Assembly (NCBI GenBank): GCA_028279155.1
Contig: JANQST010000332.1
Coordinates: 1-7,578, forward strand
From: Cyclobacteriaceae bacterium
Lineage (GTDB): Bacteria; Bacteroidota; Bacteroidia; Cytophagales; Cyclobacteriaceae
Reading direction: 5' to 3'
Length of the DNA: 7,578 nucleotides
The notes beneath the pieces are model-generated. The model was not told where the DNA came from. It saw only the letters and a program-made list of their open reading frames with translations, and searched no databases. Position 1 is the first letter of the stretch; each line of letters opens with the position of its first letter. This document shows, one piece after another, positions 1 through 4,691 of this stretch. Both the position numbers and the translations under genes were made by a program.

Positions 1-33
1 GCTTTAGTAATAAAGTGAGTTCTTAAATCTTAT

Positions 34-105
34 GGCCCGTTCGTCTAGGGGTTAGGACGCCAGGTTTTCATCCTGGTAACAGGGGTTCGATTCCCCTACG
101 GGCTA
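34..105 (+). tRNA. trnE: tRNA-Glu (anticodon TTC)
   Basis: This is a complete cloverleaf that delivers glutamate to GAA/GAG codons. The acceptor stem pairs 34-40 with 98-104, with a G-U first pair and discriminator A105. The D arm lies around 43-58. The anticodon stem is 60-64 with 72-76, and the 7-base loop 65-71 puts anticodon TTC at 67-69. The T arm has GGGG (82-85) pairing with CCCC (93-96) around the TTCGATT loop. No CCA is encoded, so it would be added after transcription. The D arm, anticodon loop and T arm closely resemble the standard bacterial tRNA-Glu. It is followed directly by its own terminator, and a decayed relative lies at about 2936-2990. Confidence 0.97.
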
Positions 106-137
106 CAAACAAAAGCTACTCAAATGAGTAGCTTTTT
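100..137 (+). repeat. Direct repeat, left copy (tRNA-Glu 3' end plus terminator)
   Basis: These 38 bases are identical to 2984-3021. The copy covers the last six bases of the tRNA-Glu, the short spacer and the whole terminator hairpin. Allowing one mismatch (C99 versus A2983), the match extends left to 95, giving 42 of 43 positions. The copies are 2884 bases apart and have one protein gene between them. The arrangement resembles att sites of an element inserted at a tRNA 3' end, or the scar of a tRNA duplication. Confidence 0.9.
111..137 (+). terminator. Rho-independent terminator of tRNA-Glu
   Basis: A perfect 11-bp stem (AAAAGCTACTC at 111-121 with GAGTAGCTTTT at 126-136) closes a 4-base AAAT loop and runs into a short T tract (133-137). 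It begins five bases after the tRNA 3' end, as expected for the terminator of the tRNA transcript. The A-rich left arm opposite the T tract could also let it work in the reverse direction. An exact copy lies at 2995-3021. Confidence 0.9.
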
Positions 138-238
138 CTATTTAGCTTTCTCCTCTTTGCACCTCATCTTTGAACACTCTGTGCATTTTGGTATCGATTT
201 TGTATTATCTTAATCAGTACCAACTATCGTAACCGCTT

Positions 239-2932
239 ATGCAACCATTCAACCAGAGAGTTTACCAACTAACGTTTTCATTTGTATTAATCGGGCTTTT
301 TTCAATCCCAACATTTGCTCAAAATCAATCGCCCTGTGAACGATTTCAAAAGGGCCATACCCGTCCTAATTCGTCTCTTAGTGGCATGGCCGTAGGTGAG
401 GAACAGAGCCTCTCATGGGCTAAGTACTATGAGGGATTGCAGTTTACTAAGAAAGAAACACAGCAATTTGGTTCGCAATGGGAGTGGACAGAATTATACA
501 CGAAACCTGGAAGTGCTGGTGGTAAACCCCAAGCCATCCCGATTGCAACAGGGACAATTGCTCAACGCTATTTTTCCAATGAGTACATAAGCAAATGCCA
601 GGCTTGCAGACCTTTTACAATGGTACGAGGTGATGACGACCTCCCGGAAAAGGCTAAAGCAATGGCTCGAACATGTCGGGACGCAGCAATAGCCTGGCGT
701 AACTGGGGAGATAGGATTAACAATTTGAAGAGAGATATGCGAGCATACTGTGCCAATCAGGCGCAGACAAGCGCAGCATCCAATTCGAACACGAATACAT
801 CAAGTAACACATCCAGTAATACTTCATCTTACACTCCACCGCCACCCCCTAAACCGACTTCTACCTATAGTCAGGCGAAATCACAACAGAATAGTTACCA
901 ATCCCAAAAGCAGGCAGAGTATAGTCGTTGGAAGGCGGATCAAGATCGGCAAGAGCAGGAGTTTAACCAGCGGTGGCAACAAATTAGGATTCAGAATGAA
1001 CAAGTGGCCCGAGCCAAACAACAAGCCATGGATCGGTCCCTACAGCGAATTGCTAACGTGATTAATCAAATCGCAGAACAGCAGCAAAGAGAAAGAGAAG
1101 AAAAAGAATACCGAAAAAATCGAGCGAACTTCAATCGCGCATTTGAAGACGGAAAACGCCGTTTCGAGCGATGGCAGCAGGAATGCCGGGTTTGGAATCA
1201 ACGCCTGACTGGGTGGTTCACTACCTACGGGGTCTTTATGGATTATAAGAGTAAGTCTAAAGTGGAAAAAGACCTGAGAGAGCTTCGAAAGGGCATTGAG
1301 GATAGCTATGAATACCTGGATAAACTCTACTATTGGCGCGAGCAATTCGCCGAAGACTTAGAATACAAGTTACTGGAAGGAAAGGCCAAATCTTTGTATG
1401 ATGATTTTGGTGGGGATAGAAGGTTCTCAAGAGTGTCCAGTGCTGATAGTGATTTAAGTGCTTTTGTGAGAGAAAATGACTCACCACGCAATAGAATCAT
1501 GTATGCGGATTATGCTAAGATCGGATATGACTATGCACTTAATGTAAAAAAGCGTGAAAGTTCTGCTTACTACCCTGCGAAGCGCATATTGGAATATTTT
1601 CCTGATTACCCTGGAGCGAGTTCCATGAGGGAATTGGTAGAAAGAATTGATAAAGAAAGAGCAATAAAACGTAAACGAGAGTTAGTTAAGAAGTCTTTGG
1701 TCAGATTACCAGCATTAGCTAAATCAGGAGACTATGATGGATTGGTGGTATACGTTGATTCTCTTATTCAATATGGAGATCAGTCAGAATTAAAAGATGC
1801 ACTTTTTGGAGGACGAAAAAGTCAATATAGGAGTGCTTACAAAGAACACCAACTTGTTACATTATTTAATCAAGGCTACTATACAGAGTTTTTGAAACTA
1901 TCAACCTGGATGCGTTCGGTAGGCAGCTATCCAAATCCTATTTTAGTCATGATGGCTGAAGCTTATGCCATTACCCCTGATAAGAATGTGTGGACAAAGA
2001 AATCAGCTAGTGGTGTTGTCAATCTGCATAAAGAGAGTGGATACAACAGAATCAATATACACGAACCACGATTTGAGGAATCTTTGAAGACGTTAATTGA
2101 CCCGACAGTTGAAAAATTATCTAACACTGCAAAATTCATAAAAAAGAAAAACAAGGAAATCAACCAAATACCGTACAAAGAGGATTACAAATGGCCTGAA
2201 TTCGCTGTTTTACTCGCGAGTGGAAATCAAAAAATGTTGTCCAATAAATATTACCTGGGTTTGTGGACTCGACCCATAAATGGATACAAAATGTTGGAGG
2301 TTGTCAAAGTTGACCCAGGAAGTCCTGCTTCAATCAATGGCTTAAAGAAAGGACATTTGATTGTGAAGTATCGAAATGCTGGAGTCAAGAATGTTGTTTT
2401 CGCTGGAAAAGGGAAAAGCTCATCAGATGTTCAACTGCATGTGTTAGAACCTGATGGTAATATTTATTATTACAGTATCCCAACTAGGTTTTCAAAAGAG
2501 AATATCAAAATGGGAATGAGAGGCTCCAGAAAATTTATTTCATCTTTGGAAGAATTTCAAAGAACCAATATCGATCTCCCTCCAATCCCAGAATCCAAAA
2601 TTGTTCCTGAGATGGCCATGGAGGCGATAAAACAAAGAACTCTTAAAGAAGGAGTTGAGCCGCCGACCCAGACCAAGTATGTTCAACCAGTTTATCCTAG
2701 AAGTGCACTATCTAGAGGGATTGGAGGTGTCGTTTACATTGTAGCTGCCATTGATGAAAATGGTAAGGTGGGAGATTTTCACATTTTCAATCCGGATGAG
2801 AAACATCGGTTGTTTAACAGTAGTGCGGTTCGAGCGATGATGTTATCTGACTACTCACCTGCCACAAAGGATGGGGCTCCTGTGAAGGGTTCTATCTTCT
2901 TGAAATACAATTTTGAACTTTCTAGAGATTGA
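239..2932 (+). CDS. Exported protein with coiled-coil, PDZ and TonB C-terminal-like domains (897 aa)
   Basis: The function is not known. The protein starts with a signal peptide (residues 1-27, hydrophobic core about 11-23, likely cleavage TFA|Q), which supports this ATG. Residues 28-175 are an unrecognised region with cysteines at 33, 120, 123 (CxxC), 146 and 171. Residues 178-225 are a low-complexity linker with three NTSS units and five prolines. Residues about 225-400 are highly charged (R/K/E/Q) and probably helical or coiled-coil. Residues 410-660 look alpha-helical, possibly repeat-like. Residues about 668-750 match a PDZ domain (DPGSPA, then GLKKGHLIVK). Residues about 814-895 match the TonB C-terminal fold: YP near the start, a GxxG turn, IDENGKV, a conserved Ala helix, then SPATKDGAPV. 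If the signal is cleaved there is no inner-membrane anchor, so a classical TonB energy-transducer role is doubtful. A periplasmic or envelope scaffold or protein-binding role is an inference. Base composition falls from about 50% G+C in the first half to under 40% in the second. The gene is bracketed by the 38-base direct repeat and ends at the copied terminator. Confidence 0.85.
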   Translation: MQPFNQRVYQLTFSFVLIGLFSIPTFAQNQSPCERFQKGHTRPNSSLSGMAVGEEQSLSWAKYYEGLQFTKKETQQFGSQWEWTELYTKPGSAGGKPQAIPIATGTIAQRYFSNEYISKCQACRPFTMVRGDDDLPEKAKAMARTCRDAAIAWRNWGDRINNLKRDMRAYCANQAQTSAASNSNTNTSSNTSSNTSSYTPPPPPKPTSTYSQAKSQQNSYQSQKQAEYSRWKADQDRQEQEFNQRWQQIRIQNEQVARAKQQAMDRSLQRIANVINQIAEQQQREREEKEYRKNRANFNRAFEDGKRRFERWQQECRVWNQRLTGWFTTYGVFMDYKSKSKVEKDLRELRKGIEDSYEYLDKLYYWREQFAEDLEYKLLEGKAKSLYDDFGGDRRFSRVSSADSDLSAFVRENDSPRNRIMYADYAKIGYDYALNVKKRESSAYYPAKRILEYFPDYPGASSMRELVERIDKERAIKRKRELVKKSLVRLPALAKSGDYDGLVVYVDSLIQYGDQSELKDALFGGRKSQYRSAYKEHQLVTLFNQGYYTEFLKLSTWMRSVGSYPNPILVMMAEAYAITPDKNVWTKKSASGVVNLHKESGYNRINIHEPRFEESLKTLIDPTVEKLSNTAKFIKKKNKEINQIPYKEDYKWPEFAVLLASGNQKMLSNKYYLGLWTRPINGYKMLEVVKVDPGSPASINGLKKGHLIVKYRNAGVKNVVFAGKGKSSSDVQLHVLEPDGNIYYYSIPTRFSKENIKMGMRGSRKFISSLEEFQRTNIDLPPIPESKIVPEMAMEAIKQRTLKEGVEPPTQTKYVQPVYPRSALSRGIGGVVYIVAAIDENGKVGDFHIFNPDEKHRLFNSSAVRAMMLSDYSPATKDGAPVKGSIFLKYNFELSRD

Positions 2933-2935
2933 AAT

Positions 2936-2990
2936 TTAGGATGCTATTGAGGTCTTCATAAAAGTTCGATAATTCGAACCTAAGGGCTAC
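2936..2990 (+). pseudogene. Decayed tRNA-Glu remnant
   Basis: Aligned by eye with the intact tRNA-Glu, this stretch keeps the same blocks in the same order. TTAGGATGC (2936-2944) matches TTAGGACGC in the D arm with one change. AGGTCTTCAT (2950-2959) matches AGGTTTTCAT around the anticodon loop with one change. GTTCGAT (2964-2970) matches the T loop. CCTAAGGGCTAC (2979-2990) matches the acceptor 3' strand with one change. Small insertions and deletions between blocks destroy the anticodon and T stems, and there is no 5' acceptor strand, so it cannot fold as a tRNA. TCTAG at 2921-2925, inside the end of the upstream coding region, may extend the match to the start of the D arm. Chance similarity of individual blocks is possible, but the conserved order leading into an exact 38-base repeat makes common origin likely. 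Confidence 0.65.
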
Positions 2991-3021
2991 AAACAAAAGC
3001 TACTCAAATGAGTAGCTTTTT
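2984..3021 (+). repeat. Direct repeat, right copy (tRNA-Glu 3' end plus terminator)
   Basis: This is an exact copy of 100-137, holding the last bases of a tRNA-Glu, the same spacer and the same hairpin. It lies 51 bases after the stop codon of the 897-aa protein and is continuous with the degenerate tRNA-like sequence to its left. The two sites diverge immediately after the repeat (C138 versus T3022), so the shared segment stops at the end of the terminator. Confidence 0.9.
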
Positions 3022-3022
3022 T
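2995..3022 (+). terminator. Rho-independent terminator after the 897-aa gene
   Basis: The same 11-bp stem as at 111-136 (AAAAGCTACTC at 2995-3005, GAGTAGCTTTT at 3010-3020, loop AAAT) is followed by a T run reaching 3022. It lies about 60 bases after the stop codon at 2932 and would end the transcript of the 897-aa gene, separating it from the peptidase gene at 3123. The hairpin appears to have been acquired together with the tRNA-Glu copy. Confidence 0.85.
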
Positions 3023-3122
3023 GTTTATAAACCACTCATATAATCTTTTGGTTTTTATTCAGCTCCTAAAGATATTTTCTTCAATCGATCTTTTAGATTA
3101 GGGCCAACAAAATCATTCTCGA

Positions 3123-4568
3123 ATGAAATCAATATTGACTTTATCACTATCGGTGATTCTTGGAATTTCTCAAACTTATGCACAACTGGATCGCATCGAA
3201 CAAACCATTGATCCTCGTGAAGCAGAAGGACATCTGAGGTTCTTAACATCTAATGAGTTAAAAGGAAGGAACACAGGATCTGAAGAATTAATTATTGCCG
3301 GGAGATACATTGCTGAACAGTTTAGGCAATATGGTGTTCAACCATTGGGCGATCAGGAAGGCGACTATTTACAAAAGGTGCCTTTGGTTAGTACGAAGCA
3401 GGCTTCAATGGCCAAGTTGTCTATGCTGGGAGAAGAATTCACCTTGAATAATAATTTGCTTTTAGCATCTGGTTCGAATACTTCTATTTCAGCAGATATT
3501 ATTTACCTCGAAAAAGTTGAAGATTACACAACTGTGGATGTTTCCGGGAAAATTGTTCTCACGGTTTTGAATGACAGGGGTTTCAATGCTCCACTGCAAG
3601 AACTGCAAGCGGCAGGAGCCGTGGGATTGATTCACTTGTACCGACCGGGATATCGATATCCCTGGCCTTTGATTATGAATTACTTCAATCAGGAAAAGGT
3701 AAATATTGGGGAATCTGATGGTGGCATTTTACCTCATGTCTGGATCAAAGACAATGACAAGAAATATGTAGATCTGGTGCTAAAAGCCAAGAATGCAAAT
3801 GCCAAACTTGAAATCGATGGGATTGAAACGGGACCGATCAATGCGTTTAATGTAGTTGGAAAAATTGAGGGAACCGATGACGAATTAAAAAAGGAACACA
3901 TTGTAATGTCTGCGCACTATGATCATGTGGGTATTCAAAACACCCAGGACCCGGACTCCATCTACAATGGTACCAGGGATAATGGAATTGGAACCACAGG
4001 TGTGATCAATGCAGCCCAATACTTTGGAAAATATCCTCCCAAGAGATCTATCATTTTTGTAGCATTAACTGCAGAGGAAAAAGGATTATTGGGAAGTAAG
4101 TACTATGCAAATAATCCAAAGGTTCCATTAGGAGAAACAGTATTCAATTTCAATATTGACAACAGTGGGTATACTGATACCGAATACATCTGGTTGCTAG
4201 ATACAAGTCGCATCGATATTGATGATCTGGTTTATAAAGCAGCGGCTGAGTTGGGTTTAAAAGTGCAGGGTGATCGACTTCCTGAACAGAATTACTACGA
4301 GCGATCGGATCAGGCGAGTTTTGCAAGAAAGGGTGTTCCTGCTGTCAATTTGAAAATGTCAATGAGTGCCTACGATGAGAGGATCACCAAGTATTACCAT
4401 CGTCCTTCAGATGAGTATCATACGGTAGATATGGATTACATCCACAAATATTGGAAGGCATACATAAGAGCAGCCGAATTGATTGGAAATCGTAAAGAAA
4501 GACCCTACTGGCTCAAAGGTGACAAGTTTGAATCAGCTGGTGATGAGTTATATGGAGGGAGAAAATAA
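3123..4568 (+). CDS. Exported M28-family zinc aminopeptidase with PA-like insert
   Basis: This is predicted to be a periplasmic or secreted metallopeptidase that removes N-terminal amino acids from peptides using two zinc ions. The signal peptide is residues 1-20 (TYA|Q), which supports the ATG. Residues about 30-90 form the N-terminal M28 region, and 115-230 look like a protease-associated (PA) insert (VSGKIVLTVLND, then the AAGAVGLI segment). The catalytic core begins near 242 (FNVVGKIEG). The full ligand set of the family can be assigned by motif: H265 and D267 in SAHYDHVG, bridging D286 in NGTRDNGIG, general base E318 and ligand E319 in TAEEKG, D346 in NIDNSG, and H426 in YYHRPSDE. R394-S395-D396 matches the conserved RSD motif. 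One oddity is Arg at 285, where Asp or Asn is usual just before the bridging Asp. The 481-aa length is normal for PA-containing M28 enzymes. Substrate specificity cannot be read from the sequence. The preceding terminator implies its own promoter in 3023-3122, but no clear one is seen. Confidence 0.93.
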   Translation: MKSILTLSLSVILGISQTYAQLDRIEQTIDPREAEGHLRFLTSNELKGRNTGSEELIIAGRYIAEQFRQYGVQPLGDQEGDYLQKVPLVSTKQASMAKLSMLGEEFTLNNNLLLASGSNTSISADIIYLEKVEDYTTVDVSGKIVLTVLNDRGFNAPLQELQAAGAVGLIHLYRPGYRYPWPLIMNYFNQEKVNIGESDGGILPHVWIKDNDKKYVDLVLKAKNANAKLEIDGIETGPINAFNVVGKIEGTDDELKKEHIVMSAHYDHVGIQNTQDPDSIYNGTRDNGIGTTGVINAAQYFGKYPPKRSIIFVALTAEEKGLLGSKYYANNPKVPLGETVFNFNIDNSGYTDTEYIWLLDTSRIDIDDLVYKAAAELGLKVQGDRLPEQNYYERSDQASFARKGVPAVNLKMSMSAYDERITKYYHRPSDEYHTVDMDYIHKYWKAYIRAAELIGNRKERPYWLKGDKFESAGDELYGGRK

Positions 4569-4582
4569 TCCATTTACTTGGG

Positions 4583-4614
4583 TTGTATAATTGAAGTGTT
4601 GATTTGTAAGTTTC
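4583..4614 (+). promoter_or_regulatory. Possible Bacteroidota-type promoter for the receptor gene
   Basis: TAAGTTTC (4607-4614) matches the Bacteroidota -7 consensus TAnnTTTG at all fixed positions except the last. TTG at 4583-4585 could be the -33 element, 21 bases upstream. It lies in the 123-base gap before the receptor gene, leaving a leader of about 70 bases. Part of it overlaps a weak inverted repeat (AATTGAA 4589-4595, TTCAATT 4612-4618). The motif is short and the region is A+T-rich, so chance matching is a real concern. Confidence 0.22.
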
Positions 4615-4691
4615 AATTACCATTCATCACTTAATTCAGTAATCAATCAAACAATTTCGGAGTTCAATTGTCTATATAGGGATTAAAGCCA

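Noticed and set aside
1..33. The end of an upstream gene, or a small inverted repeat (CTTTA 2-6, TAAAG 11-15)
   Set aside because: Too little sequence is available. Stops occur in every frame within this stretch, but nothing identifies a protein, and a 5-bp stem is weak.
1040..1487. Two overlapping minus-strand frames opposite the coiled-coil region of the 897-aa gene
   Set aside because: Their Phe/Leu/Ser-rich sequence is what the complement of Glu/Lys/Arg-rich codons produces. No domain or separate start context was seen.
239..2932. Calling the 897-aa protein a classical TonB energy transducer
   Set aside because: The C-terminal domain fits, but the N-terminus looks like a cleavable signal peptide and the bulk of the protein is not TonB-like, so that name would mislead.
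2936..2990. A second functional tRNA
   Set aside because: It lacks a 5' acceptor strand and pairable anticodon and T stems, so it cannot form a cloverleaf.
3020..3050. Promoter for the M28 gene (TTTG at 3020-3023, then TAATCTTTTG at 3041-3050)
   Set aside because: The spacing inside the -7-like element does not fit TAnnTTTG, and the first element lies inside the terminator T tract. A promoter is expected in this gap, but this match is not convincing.
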